Shown: positions 1-8,911 of the stretch, one piece after another
Position numbering within the stretch: position 1 is the stretch's first letter
How the letters are laid out: each line of letters begins with the position of its first letter
Source of the DNA: CAVRUD01 sp963849635
GTDB lineage: Bacteria; Chloroflexota; Chloroflexia; Thermomicrobiales; UBA6265
Length of the DNA stretch: 64,000 nucleotides
Reading direction: 5' to 3'
NCBI GenBank assembly: GCA_963849635.1
Contig: CAWKIA010000030.1
Coordinates: 258,473 to 322,472, forward strand
Program-made: the position numbers and the translations under genes
The notes under the pieces: generated by a model
The model's input: only the letters and a program-made list of their open reading frames with translations
Database searches by the model: none
Told to the model about the DNA's origin: nothing

Positions 1-347
1 ACGAACCCCGCCGCGTCGAACCCCTCCAGCACCTCTTGCCCGTACGCATCGAGATACTCCTGGCTCAGGGACGTCCGATCCCGGTATCCGATCCCCTCGG
101 AGATGGCATCCTTGGCCACGATGTGCCGCGTGGCGTCGGATGGCGCCACGTCCAGTCGATGGACATACGGAATACCGGCGTCGGCCAACATTGCCTGGAG
201 CCGGGCGCTGTTGGCCCAGGCATAGTCATGTCCTCGCAATCCGCGCCGCCGCCGCACGTCCACGAACACGTCCGGCGCCGCCTTCGGGATCGCTTGGACG
301 AAATCGTCCTCATCCCACCCGTACGCCCCGATCGTGAACACCTTCAT
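1..347 (-). CDS. DUF488 family protein (3' end cut by window edge)
   Basis: The minus strand reads from an ATG at 347 to the window edge without a stop, giving about 115 residues that begin MKVFTIGAYGWDEDDF. The opening 'hTIG' strand followed by a region with VDVRRRRG and a YAWAN segment is typical of DUF488 proteins, which run about 120-180 residues. Their biochemical role is not established. The C-terminus lies outside the window. The upstream side (348-1156) is a long non-coding stretch, so this gene probably has its own promoter there. The family call rests on motif appearance only. Confidence 0.75.
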   Translation of the reverse strand, partial: MKVFTIGAYGWDEDDFVQAIPKAAPDVFVDVRRRRGLRGHDYAWANSARLQAMLADAGIPYVHRLDVAPSDATRHIVAKDAISEGIGYRDRTSLSQEYLDAYGQEVLEGFDAAGF

Positions 348-1156
348 GCGTCCCCCTTGTCCAGACCAACCTTGCCATCTTAAACCTATCTCTCATCGAC
401 GTATTCGTGTCCATATGATGAATCAGCGCTCCCACGGCTCGGATCCGGCCGTCATCCAGGCCCCGGGTCACCCCACACGTGATCGGGTCGAAGCGCACAA
501 CGAGGACCACCAGGCCATCGACCGCCCAAACGCCAGCCGCCGCCGTTCTGCCCCATAAAGCTTCAGCTTTGTCCCCCACAGCCCGCAGGGCTGTCCCCCT
601 CGTCTCCGAAACGCGACACAAATTTGTGACACACCGGCAGAACTTCCGTCGCAATCGGCCCCTATAGTGATGAACGTCGGGAGGTAGTCCCCCGGCAGGA
701 ACCGAGAGATCGCATCGGGATCACGCAACACGGCGACGCTAGAGCATCACGGATTTCGTCCCTAGCCACAGTGCAGCGATCTCTCCCTTTCTCCCCATTC
801 CCCTCGGTCGGCGGCGCGTTGGGAAGCGCCCACGCGCCGCCACCGCACACCCAGCCCCCCAATGAGGGCTGAAGGGCGGATTCCGCCCATGACAATGCAA
901 ACATTTCTCTTGATTCCAGAATGGGCCGCCAGCCCCGGTCCGTTTGCGGATACCTTCACTCCCCTCCCTGAGCGGCGCCGGCCGCGCGATGTCACAATCG
1001 CGCGGCCGCGCTGTGTGTCCGGGAAAGATGCCGGAATGCTCGTCGTCCAGGGGCTGGCCGGACGCCGCTCGGTGGTACGCCCGCGTTGAACCAGTCGGTA
1101 TACTCGAAGGCGATGATGCGTACGTTGTCAGTGAAAGCATTGTTTGGGACAGGCGT
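348..1156. other. long intergenic region with hairpin repeats
   Basis: No convincing gene is seen. At about 555-603 there is a short hairpin module of the type found again at 17.5 kb: stems punctuated by GTCCCCCACAGC and GTCCCCCTCGTC. At 980-1007 there is an 11-bp perfect inverted repeat (GGCCGCGCGAT, six-base loop GTCACA). An AT-richer patch, ACACAAATTTGTG near 615-630, and TATAGT at 664-669 could belong to a promoter, but no well-spaced -35 box is visible. Confidence 0.5.
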
Positions 1157-1888
1157 ATGGCGCAGATAGTTGTCGTTGAAGATGAACGCGAATTGGCGGG
1201 ACTGATCGTGCACGCCCTGCGCGAGGAAGGGCATACCGTCGAGACCTTCCACGACGGGCTGCTGGCCCTCCGCCGGCTGGTGCCTCCGCCGGGGACACTG
1301 CCGGCCGGGCCGGATCCGGACCTGATCGTCCTCGATATCATGCTGCCCGGTGTCGATGGCCTGGAGATCTGCCGCCGGGTGCGGCAGGCGAAGATCACCC
1401 CAATTCTGATGCTCACCGCCAAGTCGACCGAGTTAGACAAAGTGGTCGGACTGGAACTCGGCGCGGATGACTACCTGACCAAGCCCGTTTCCATCCGGGA
1501 GTTGCAGGCCCGGGTCTCGGCGGTGCTGCGCCGGGTGGAGATGATGCGCTCGCAGTCGCGCACGCTCGAAGGCGACGATCAGCCCCTGATTCACGAGGGG
1601 CTGGAGGTCAACCCCGTCAGTCGCGAGGTGGTTTCGGCGGGCGAGCGGGTGGCCCTGACGGCGAAGGAATTCGACCTGCTCCATCTGCTGGTGGCGAATC
1701 CAGGCCGGGTCTTCAGCCGGGAGTATCTGCTCGATCGACTGTGGGGGACGAACTACGACGGCTACGACCGCACGGTCGACACCCACATCCTGCGGGTGCG
1801 GCGGAAGCTCGGAGGATCGGGGACGCCCGCGGATAGGATCGTGACGCTCTGGGGGGTCGGCTACAAGTACGAGCGGCCGCGGCCATGA
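1157..1888 (+). CDS. OmpR/PhoB-family response regulator
   Basis: The 243-residue protein has an N-terminal receiver domain and a C-terminal winged-helix DNA-binding domain. Acidic residues E8, D9 and E10 open the receiver. The phosphoacceptor is D60 in LIVLDIMLPG, followed by the conserved T (MLTAKS) and K (LTKPVS). The C-terminal half has the OmpR-type signature, LTAKEFDLLHLL and then RTVDTHILRVRRKLG. The loop before D60 is longer than usual (PPPGTLPAGPDPD). The ATG at 1157 was chosen because the receiver begins there; an upstream in-frame extension has no domain character. Its stop overlaps the start of the histidine kinase gene by four bases (ATGA), so the two are translationally coupled. 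The controlled genes are unknown. Confidence 0.93.
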   Translation: MAQIVVVEDERELAGLIVHALREEGHTVETFHDGLLALRRLVPPPGTLPAGPDPDLIVLDIMLPGVDGLEICRRVRQAKITPILMLTAKSTELDKVVGLELGADDYLTKPVSIRELQARVSAVLRRVEMMRSQSRTLEGDDQPLIHEGLEVNPVSREVVSAGERVALTAKEFDLLHLLVANPGRVFSREYLLDRLWGTNYDGYDRTVDTHILRVRRKLGGSGTPADRIVTLWGVGYKYERPRP

Positions 1889-3786
1889 GGCGGTCGCTGC
1901 GGCCAGCGATGCCCGAGCGTCCCGCGTGGGCGGCTTGGCCCGGGCGGTTGCGTGCGATTCCACTGGTCGGGGTTGTCTTCGGATTTATCTGGAGTTGCCT
2001 GGCGTTTCCCTGGCGGCAGCGCCAGCGGCGGCTGGGCGTGCAGTTGTTGTCCGACCACATGTTGGCCGGTCTGATCAGCATGATCGCGATCTACGCGATC
2101 GTCTTTTCCGTCCTGTTTGGCTACATCGGCTCCAGCCTGTTCTTCGGTGAGAACTGGGATATCGACGCGACGATGGGCGAAAAAGCCAGAGCCGCAGGGT
2201 TCGTGCTCGACCCAGAACTCGTCGCGGCGGCGGCGGGCGGTGACATGTCCGCCCGGATCTCGCTCCAGAACACGCTCGGCGCCCTGGTTCCGAACGATCC
2301 CGATCCCCAGGTGACGGGGGGCCAGATCACCAACCCCGATGGCGATCCGATGGGCACTGGGGACCAGCCGCCGGCCTCGGAACTCGAGAGCGTCGAGAAC
2401 GCGCTGATCGTCGGAATGGACGGAACGGTCCTGGCCAGTTCCGACCGGGATTGGGCGACGCCTGGGCTCTCGCTCTCGATGGTCGAATTCACTCCGTTGA
2501 TCGAAGCCGTTCAGGAGGTCGCCGGCGCTGGCGGTAATCCGATCCCTGGCTCGATGGGCAGCCCGTATGCGCTCGGCTATCGCGACCACGTGACCGCGGG
2601 CGCCTTCCCGCTGATTGGCGCGGACGGCAGGATGGTGGGCGTCGTCGCGGTCCAGGGGGAGCCGTTCGATCTCAGCGATTTCATCTCACCGAGCGACCTG
2701 ATCCGCGATGTGGTCAAGGATGAGTGGCGCTCGGTTCTGACGTTCTCCATCTTGGGATTCCTGATTACGTTGCCGTTCGTCTTCTGGCGGGCTCGTGTCG
2801 TCTCCCGCCGGGTGAAGGCGCTGGCGATTGCGGCCGATGCCTGGGCGGCGGGGGATCTCGCCCGCCGGGCGGCGGTCGCGGGTGAGGACGAGATCGGCCG
2901 CCTCGGCAGCCACTTCAACATCATGAGCGAACGCCTGGCCGCCACCGACCGGGCCCGGCGGGCATTCGTCGCCAATGTCTCCCACGATCTGCGCACCCCG
3001 GTGGCGATCATGCGCGGTCACCTGGAGCGGCTCCAGTCGATCACGGCGACGGTCCCGGCTGAGGCGGCTCCGCTGATAGCCGGCGTTGGCGCGGTCGAAC
3101 GAGGGGGCACGACGCTGACGGGGGACACCCTGATCGGCGCGTCCCTGGCGAATGGCGGGGCTGTGCCGGTCGACCCGGCGACGATCGAATTGTTGCACCG
3201 GGAGACGGTCACACTAGGGCGCCTGATCGACGACCTGTTCACGCTGGCCCGGGTCGAGGAGACCCAGCTGCCGCTGGAACTCGGCCCGCTCAACGTGGCA
3301 GGTCCGGTAACTGAAGCGGTCGAGGGGCTGCGGCAGATGGCCTGGACCCAATCGAAGGTGACGGTGCAGTCGCTCATCCGGCCGGACCTGCCCCTGGTGA
3401 TGGGCGATGCCACCCGGATCCGCCAGATCCTGAACAACCTGATCTACAACGCCCTCCGCCACACGCCCGCCGGCGGACTGGTAATCGTCGATGCCCAGGA
3501 GGTCGCGGGCAATACGCAGGTAGAGGTCTCGGTGATGGACACCGGCGTCGGGATTCCGCCCGAAAAACTGCCGAGCATCTTTGAGCGCTTCTTCCACGGC
3601 AACGACAGCGTCCGCGCCAAAGGCGAGGGCAGCGGCCTGGGCCTGCACATCGTCAAGCAGTTAGTCGAAGCCCAATCCGGCACGATCACGGTCGAAAGCA
3701 GCCTGGGCCAGGGGACGGTCTTCCGCTTCCGCCTGCCGCGGGCAGTGAGGCCGAGTGGGCGGGCGACTGAGAAGGGCCGGCATTAG
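1885..3786 (+). CDS. membrane sensor histidine kinase
   Basis: The 633-residue protein is the partner of the preceding response regulator. It has a transmembrane segment near residues 60-82, an extracytoplasmic sensor region of about 200 residues, a second membrane segment near 283-300, a HAMP-like linker, and a HisKA helix with H367 in FVANVSHDLRTP. The ATPase domain shows the N box (NNLIYNALRHTP), G1 (DTGVGIP) and G2 (GEGSGLGLHIVKQL). A Gly/Ala/Thr-rich insertion of about 40 residues (roughly 388-430) lies between the two helices of the dimerisation hairpin, where most kinases have a short turn. The signal sensed cannot be read from the sequence. Confidence 0.92.
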   Translation: MRRSLRPAMPERPAWAAWPGRLRAIPLVGVVFGFIWSCLAFPWRQRQRRLGVQLLSDHMLAGLISMIAIYAIVFSVLFGYIGSSLFFGENWDIDATMGEKARAAGFVLDPELVAAAAGGDMSARISLQNTLGALVPNDPDPQVTGGQITNPDGDPMGTGDQPPASELESVENALIVGMDGTVLASSDRDWATPGLSLSMVEFTPLIEAVQEVAGAGGNPIPGSMGSPYALGYRDHVTAGAFPLIGADGRMVGVVAVQGEPFDLSDFISPSDLIRDVVKDEWRSVLTFSILGFLITLPFVFWRARVVSRRVKALAIAADAWAAGDLARRAAVAGEDEIGRLGSHFNIMSERLAATDRARRAFVANVSHDLRTPVAIMRGHLERLQSITATVPAEAAPLIAGVGAVERGGTTLTGDTLIGASLANGGAVPVDPATIELLHRETVTLGRLIDDLFTLARVEETQLPLELGPLNVAGPVTEAVEGLRQMAWTQSKVTVQSLIRPDLPLVMGDATRIRQILNNLIYNALRHTPAGGLVIVDAQEVAGNTQVEVSVMDTGVGIPPEKLPSIFERFFHGNDSVRAKGEGSGLGLHIVKQLVEAQSGTITVESSLGQGTVFRFRLPRAVRPSGRATEKGRH

Positions 3787-3840
3787 GGGGGCGGGGGCAG
3801 GCGGATAGCTTCCTACGACCCTTGGATTCGGAGAGCAGCA

Positions 3841-4147
3841 CCCTAACCCCCAGTCCCCCTTTCCCCCGCTGCGGCAGGGGAAAGGGGGAGACGCGACACC
3901 CCGCAGCATCGTCATCCTGAGCTCGCGAAGGATCTTGGCCGCCGCGCGGCCACTGCCGCCAACCCCGATGCTCCGTCGGGCACGCGATGCCACGCTTGCT
4001 CGAACGAGCACGAAGGCGCTGATGCGCCAAGATCCTTCGCAAGCTCAGGATGACGTCGGGGCGGGTGGAGACGTGGTCCAATGCTCGCCCGGCGGTTCTC
4101 CCCCTTCCCCTTGCCGCAGCGGGGGGAAGGGGGTTGGGGGGTTAGGG
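3841..4147. repeat. nested ~300-bp inverted repeat
   Basis: Outer arms at 3841-3891 and 4097-4147 are near-perfect reverse complements made of C- and G-runs (CCCTAACCCCC against GGGGGGTTAGGG). Inner arms at 3911-3938 and 4027-4054 pair around GTCATCCTGAG and CTCAGGATGAC, with one mismatch. The whole sits between the convergent histidine kinase and YceI genes. It could work as a bidirectional terminator or be a non-autonomous mobile repeat. No ORF inside it is credible. Confidence 0.85.
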
Positions 4148-4165
4148 GGCCGAACGCGTCGTAGC

Positions 4166-4729
4166 CTACATCCCCGGCAACGTCTCCAATTCGACCTTGA
4201 CCCGAACCTCGTCACCGGGCACAACCAGCGGGTGTTCCCACAGCAGCCCGTAGTGACGGCGGTCGAGGGTGGTGGTTGCATGGACTCTGGGGCCGCCGAG
4301 GCCGACGAGGAGTTGGACGTCCAGGGTCTCGGAGAGCGTGGTCCCCCGGATGGAGAGATCGCCGGTGACGCGGAATTGGCCGGCGGCTGGGTCAACCGCC
4401 TCGATCGTCCGCGAGGTGAAGGTGATCTCCGGGTAGCGCTGGGCATCGAAGAAGTCGGCGCTGTGCAGGTGGGTGTCGCGCCGGGCCTTGCCGGTCGTGA
4501 TCGAGGCGGCGGCGAAGCTCACGTCGGCGCGGGAGCACTCTGGGGACGATTCATCCAGGAAGATCGTGCCCGCGATACGGTCGATCGTGCCGATGACCGT
4601 CAGTGGCAGGACGAAGAGGAACCGCTTGCCGACCTTGAACTCGGCCCGGGAGCGGCTCGAATCGATGTGGTAGACGGAGCCGGCCGCCGCCTGTGGCGCT
4701 TTCTGGGGAGTACTGGTCATGGTGCTCAT
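4166..4729 (-). CDS. YceI family protein
   Basis: The 187-residue protein has the YceI lipocalin-like pattern: a YHIDSSRSRAEFKV opening strand, conserved FDAQRYPEITFTS in the middle, and repeated beta strands to the end (VPGDEVRVKVELETLP). YceI proteins bind isoprenoid or other lipid ligands in a beta barrel; many are periplasmic, but this one has no obvious signal peptide. The start at 4729 is supported by GGAGG about 10 bases upstream. An in-frame extension to 4909 has no family similarity. Its promoter region faces the SnoaL-like gene at 4984. Confidence 0.9.
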   Translation of the reverse strand: MSTMTSTPQKAPQAAAGSVYHIDSSRSRAEFKVGKRFLFVLPLTVIGTIDRIAGTIFLDESSPECSRADVSFAAASITTGKARRDTHLHSADFFDAQRYPEITFTSRTIEAVDPAAGQFRVTGDLSIRGTTLSETLDVQLLVGLGGPRVHATTTLDRRHYGLLWEHPLVVPGDEVRVKVELETLPGM

Positions 4730-4983
4730 GGTGGTGATCCTCCGGTGCGGCTGATGATGATGGGCCGTGATGTGTGGCGAGCGTTGCCTATTTGAGGATC
4801 GGTGAAACGGCCAAATCTGGCATCGCGAAGATTGCTCATTCGCGGATAGCCCATTACTGAATCCCGATCCGGCCCGAATGAGTAGATCTGCGGTTCCGCA
4901 GTGTGGCAACGCGAATTAGCCTCGATTCAGGTTGCCGGCCCCCACCATGTCGGGCGGCGGCAGGAACGATCGAGGAGCAACTG

Positions 4984-5415
4984 ATGAACGAGAGCGGCAC
5001 CATCGAGCAGGCGATTGCGATGGTCCAGGCGGCCATTGGCGACTTTGTGCAGGGGAAGACCGTGGCCTGGAAGGCGATGTGTTCCCATTGCGACGACGCC
5101 TCTCTCTTCGGAGCGTGGGGCGGCTGGGAGCGCGGTTGGGAGCAGCTCGGTCCACGATATGACTGGGCTGCCGCTCGCTTTGCCGGGGGCGAGGTGGAAT
5201 TCGAGGAGATCGCGCGGTACGAGAGCGATGAACTTGCCTGCACGGTTCACCTTAAGCGGATGCTGGCCCGCCTGGTGGATGTCGAGGAGACGGTTCCGGT
5301 TCACCTCCGCGTCTCCCATATCTACCGGCGGGAAGATGGCGTGTGGAAGCTGGTCAACCGGCACGCCGATCAACTGGTCGCGATCCAGCCGACAGCTTCG
5401 GTAGTTGCAACCTAA
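4984..5415 (+). CDS. SnoaL/DUF4440-like (NTF2-fold) protein
   Basis: The 143-residue protein looks like an NTF2-fold, DUF4440-type protein. It has an N-terminal helix (IEQAIAMVQAAIGDFVQGK), a W-K-A-M-C-S-H segment, a glycine/tryptophan loop (GAWGGWERGWEQLG), and a closing pair of strands with HIYRREDGVWKLVNRHAD. Family members are small-molecule-binding or cyclase-like proteins of varied function, and the substrate is unknown. The ATG at 4984 has GAGGAG just upstream. It is divergent from YceI and upstream of, but not clearly in one transcript with, the SMP-30 gene. Confidence 0.85.
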   Translation: MNESGTIEQAIAMVQAAIGDFVQGKTVAWKAMCSHCDDASLFGAWGGWERGWEQLGPRYDWAAARFAGGEVEFEEIARYESDELACTVHLKRMLARLVDVEETVPVHLRVSHIYRREDGVWKLVNRHADQLVAIQPTASVVAT

Positions 5416-5670
5416 CGCGGCGGCCCTATCCAGAGATAGGTAATCCGTTTTATGCGCTTGACAACCAGGCAAGTCCGGCCCAAAGTGCGGGTGGGTTCCC
5501 CAACACATGCGGCCGGGACGCGGACAACGTTCGCGTCCTGGATCTGGTACGCGCCGTGAGGGCGAGAAGGAGGCGAGCGGGCGGTGGTCGCCCGGATTGC
5601 GCGGATGCTCCATTGGCTCGTGGATGAGCGGCTCTGTTCGCGGATGAATAGAGAATCGGAGGAGTCACCG

Positions 5671-6798
5671 ATGACGCAACGAATGCTCAAGTCGCAGTCC
5701 CCGGAACCGGAACTCGATGGGCCCGCCGCCGATCGCCCGATCGGCCGGGTTGAGCGGCGCACCTTCCTGAAGACGGCGGCGGTCGTCGCCGGTGCGGCTG
5801 CCCTGACGCCCTTCATCGGTCGCACCCAGGAAGATCGCGACTACGGTCCGGAAGCTTCTCCCGTGCATTACCCCGATCCCGATGTCGTCTCCGTGACCCC
5901 GGACTTCAACCAGTACCGGGTAGGAAACTCCGCAATCCAGCGTCTGTGGACGGGCGGTTTGTGGTTGGAGGGTCCGGCCTGGAATGGGGTCGGCCGGTTC
6001 TTCCTCTGGAGCGATATCCCCAACGATGTCCAGCACCGCTGGCTGGAAGAGAACGGCGAGGTGAGCGTCTTCCGCAACCCCTCCGGCAACAGCAACGGCA
6101 ATACCTTCGACTGGGAGGGGCGACAGATCTCCTGCCAGCACGGCAACCGCCAGGTGGTCCGCTACGAGCACGACGGCACCGTCACCGTCCTGGCCGACTC
6201 TTTCGAGGGCACTCAACTCAACTCGCCCAACGACGCGGTGGTCCATCCCGACGGCGGCATCTGGTTTACCGACCCGCCCTACGGTACGGCGCCGGTGGGT
6301 GGCTACGAGGGAAACCCCGGGGAGGTCTTGCTTCCCCATTCGGTCTACAGGATCGACAAATCCGGCCCGATCGAGCGGGTGACCGACGAACTCGGCGCCC
6401 CGAACGGCCTCTGCTTCTCGCACGACTACACGAAGCTCTACATCGTCGATACCGGGCCGGAAGACCGCGACATCAAGGTCTTCGACGTGGTGGACGAGAC
6501 CTCGTTAGGCCCCATGCAGGTCTTCACCGCCATCGACGTGGACGGCACGATCGTTGGCCCGGATGCGGTCCGATCTGATATCGACGGAAACATCTGGGCG
6601 TCGGCCGGGTGGACCGGGTATGGCTACGACGGCATCCACTGCTTCTCGCCGGAGGGCGAGCGGATCGGTCACATCAAGCTGCCGGAGACGACGAGCAACC
6701 TGGTCTTCGGCGGGCCGAAGCGCAACCGGCTGATGATCACCGCCAGCCAGTCGATCTACGCGGTCTACGTGAACACGCGCGGGGCGCATATCACGTAG
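5671..6798 (+). CDS. Tat-exported SMP-30/gluconolactonase family protein
   Basis: The 375-residue protein starts with a Tat signal (RRTFLKTAAVVAGAAAL, near residues 28-45) and continues as a six-bladed propeller of the SMP-30/gluconolactonase/LRE family. Typical segments are LEGPAWNGVGRFFLWSDIPN, SPNDAVVHPDGGIWFTDPPYG, GAPNGLCFSHDYTKLYIVDT and GPDAVRSDIDGNIWASAG, containing the N and D residues that bind the divalent metal. It is probably an exported lactonase; the substrate is unknown. The ATG at 5671 has GGAGGAG about eight bases upstream. A strong hairpin terminator follows. Confidence 0.93.
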   Translation: MTQRMLKSQSPEPELDGPAADRPIGRVERRTFLKTAAVVAGAAALTPFIGRTQEDRDYGPEASPVHYPDPDVVSVTPDFNQYRVGNSAIQRLWTGGLWLEGPAWNGVGRFFLWSDIPNDVQHRWLEENGEVSVFRNPSGNSNGNTFDWEGRQISCQHGNRQVVRYEHDGTVTVLADSFEGTQLNSPNDAVVHPDGGIWFTDPPYGTAPVGGYEGNPGEVLLPHSVYRIDKSGPIERVTDELGAPNGLCFSHDYTKLYIVDTGPEDRDIKVFDVVDETSLGPMQVFTAIDVDGTIVGPDAVRSDIDGNIWASAGWTGYGYDGIHCFSPEGERIGHIKLPETTSNLVFGGPKRNRLMITASQSIYAVYVNTRGAHIT

Positions 6799-6819
6799 CC
6801 GACCACCAAACTAACAGCC

Positions 6820-6859
6820 GGCCCGCCACGACGTTGCCAGGGCAACGTCGTGGCGGGCC
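6820..6859. terminator. bidirectional hairpin between convergent genes
   Basis: A perfect 19-bp inverted repeat (arm GGCCCGCCACGACGTTGCC) with a two-base AG loop lies between the SMP-30 gene and the convergent parE remnant. There is no T-run, so it is a hairpin terminator of the type common in high-GC genomes or a mobile palindrome. Confidence 0.75.
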
Positions 6860-6886
6860 TCCGTCCGCCCACGCCGCCTCTGTTGA

Positions 6887-7190
6887 TTAGAGTTTCTCCT
6901 GGCTTAGGTCTTTCCGAAGATGCACAATCTGGACAACCCGGATGGTTTCGCTCACTACGCGGTAAAGCACGCGATGGCTCTCGATGGCGAAGCTCCGCAG
7001 CCCGGGCCGAAGGTCATCATGTGCCATCCCGATGCGAGGATTGTCGCGTAGCGCCTCGATACCTTTGTTCAAGGCTGAGAGATACGTGTCCGCTTGCTCA
7101 ACTCCCCATTAACTCACGGTGTACTGCCGGATGCTTCGGATTCGCGCTTCGCCTGCTGGGCAAGCTCGACGCGCAGTCTAGGGGCAGACA
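6887..7190 (-). pseudogene. ParE/RelE-type toxin, frameshifted and with an in-frame stop
   Basis: The minus strand from an ATG at 7190 reads MSAPRLRVELAQQAKR. After a one-base deletion near 7141 it resumes in another frame as SIRQYTVS, a TAA stop, then WGVEQADTYLSALNKG and on to HLRKDLSQEKL. Together these rebuild a complete ParE-type RNase-fold toxin of about 100 residues, with the usual YxxxxWGxxxA core and a C-terminal HxRKDLS segment. The stop sits where a GAA codon fits (GAA to TAA). Two independent lesions make an active toxin unlikely. It overlaps the end of the antitoxin gene by 13 bases, as is normal for parDE operons. Confidence 0.8.
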
Positions 7191-7456
7191 TCGGGGTCCG
7201 GTTGCTCTCCCTGGCGGAGCAACTCGTCTGCTTCGCGCACGAGTTGTTCCATCAGCGCCGGCGTCCATTCGGTGCCCTCGCCCCGATCGAATTCGGCCTC
7301 GGCCTCGTCTATGGACAAGCGTAACCGCTCTCGACGATCCCGCGCGTCGAGCAAACGCAGCGCCTCTTCGATAACCTCGTCGGCGGTGCCGTAGGGCCCG
7401 GCCTCGATCTTTTGCCGAACCAATGCCTCGATTCGGGGGGTGAGCGTCACGGTCAT
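7178..7456 (-). CDS. ParD-like antitoxin
   Basis: The 92-residue protein has an N-terminal ribbon-helix-helix DNA-binding domain (MTVTLTPRIEALVRQKIEAG, then ADEVIEEALRLLDARD) and an acidic C-terminal tail that would wrap the toxin. This is the CC2985/ParD antitoxin pattern. The ATG at 7456 has GAGGAGG upstream. It is the first gene of a two-gene toxin-antitoxin operon and presumably binds its own promoter, as ParD proteins usually do. It appears intact while its ParE partner is broken, so it may be an orphan antitoxin. Confidence 0.88.
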   Translation of the reverse strand: MTVTLTPRIEALVRQKIEAGPYGTADEVIEEALRLLDARDRRERLRLSIDEAEAEFDRGEGTEWTPALMEQLVREADELLRQGEQPDPDVCP

Positions 7457-7499
7457 CGATGCGTCCTCCTCTCCACAAGCCTAGCAAACTTCGAGCGGG

Positions 7500-8759
7500 T
7501 CATACGACGACCGGGTCGGTCTTGGCCCGAGCGGCGACGGCCGTCCCGATCAGCCTCAGGGCGACCAGACCGGAGAGGATGTAAGAGAGGCTGTCGAAGG
7601 AGAGGACGGCCATTGCGCCGAAGCGGTCGGTGGCGAAGCCGGCGATGGCCGCCGAGATGAGCATCAGGAGGGCCATGGACGTGTTGAGAGCGCCGAAGAC
7701 GCGGCCCCGATAGGCATCGTCGGTCTCGGATTGCATCGTGGTCATCCCGCCGGTGAGAAAGCCGGTGATCGGCAGGCCGACGACGACGAACAGGGCCACC
7801 CCCAGCCAGACGCCCACGGAGAGCACCGACGGGTAGGTGAAGATCATGAGGTCGATCACGCCCGTGCCGATCGCACCCCAGGCGAAGATGCGCAAGGGTG
7901 AGGCCCGTTTGACCCAGGAACCGACGAAGAAGGCCCCGATGAAGCCGCCGATGGCCTGACCACTCATCAGCCACCCGGCCTCCTGGGCGCCGCCGTCGAG
8001 CACATCGGTGACGTAGACGGGAAAGGCGGCGCTGATCAGGCCCTCGCCAAAACCGCTGATGGCGTAGACGCTAAAGACGATCCCCAGGCTGCGGCTGTGG
8101 CGGATGACGCGCATGCCGCTGACCCACTCCTCGCGGAGCGCCTGCCAGCGGTTCCCGATGGCGGTTTGCCTGGGTTCTTCCTGGGGTTGGCGGGCTGGGA
8201 CCGCAATCAGGGCGATCATGCCCGCCGCGATCAGGAAGGAGGCGGAGTCGGCCACGGCGACGCCGCCCAGGCCGTACCAGCCCGCGATCAGGCCGCCGAC
8301 CGCCGGTCCGATCAGGCGGGCGAGATTGTTGTTCAGGGTGTTGAGGGCGTTCGCCGGGATCAGGTGCTCCTCCCTGACGAGCGTGGGCAGGAGGGCGTTC
8401 TCGGCCGGGCTGAAGAACTGGCCAAGGGTGGACCCGACGAAGGCGACCACGAAGACGATCCAGACCTCGCCGGCGGAGTCGACGATCGGCAGGAGGAGGA
8501 GGGTCGGGGCCCGGAGCAGATTGACGAGGACCATGGTCCGCTTGCGGTCCCAACGGTCGACAAAGACCCCAGCCACTGATCCCAGGAGGACGGAGGGCAG
8601 CAGGCGAGCGATCACCAGACCGCCGGTCGCGACCGCCGAATCGGTCATCTGGTAGACGGCGATTGGCAGCGCGACGGCCAACATCCAGTCGCCGATGATC
8701 GAGATCAACCCGGCGAACCAGAGCAGGGCGAAGTCGCGCTGTCGCAGGACCTTCAGCAC
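7500..8759 (-). CDS. MFS transporter (MFS_3/EntS-like)
   Basis: The 419-residue protein has about 12 hydrophobic segments and the EntS/MFS_3-type signature FALLWFAGLISIIGDWML at the N-terminus and GVFVDRWDRKRTM in the loop between helices 2 and 3. Such proteins export small molecules such as siderophores or drugs; the substrate is not known. GTG at 8759 is chosen because GGAGG lies eight bases upstream. It is clearly paralogous to the MFS gene at 53104-54363: same length and long shared stretches such as FFSPAENALLP/FFRPAENALLP. Confidence 0.93.
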   Translation of the reverse strand: MLKVLRQRDFALLWFAGLISIIGDWMLAVALPIAVYQMTDSAVATGGLVIARLLPSVLLGSVAGVFVDRWDRKRTMVLVNLLRAPTLLLLPIVDSAGEVWIVFVVAFVGSTLGQFFSPAENALLPTLVREEHLIPANALNTLNNNLARLIGPAVGGLIAGWYGLGGVAVADSASFLIAAGMIALIAVPARQPQEEPRQTAIGNRWQALREEWVSGMRVIRHSRSLGIVFSVYAISGFGEGLISAAFPVYVTDVLDGGAQEAGWLMSGQAIGGFIGAFFVGSWVKRASPLRIFAWGAIGTGVIDLMIFTYPSVLSVGVWLGVALFVVVGLPITGFLTGGMTTMQSETDDAYRGRVFGALNTSMALLMLISAAIAGFATDRFGAMAVLSFDSLSYILSGLVALRLIGTAVAARAKTDPVVV

Positions 8760-8911
8760 TCGATTTCCTCCGCCGAGGTAGTTCCCGTCCCAAAGCGGAG
8801 GAGACTATACGCAGATCCGGGCGCGCGGGGCACGCCCGTTAGATCAGCGGGTCTGAATAAATCGATGTTGGGGATGTGGCTGCCCGGATGGCCGAAACGA
8901 ATCGCGGCGTT

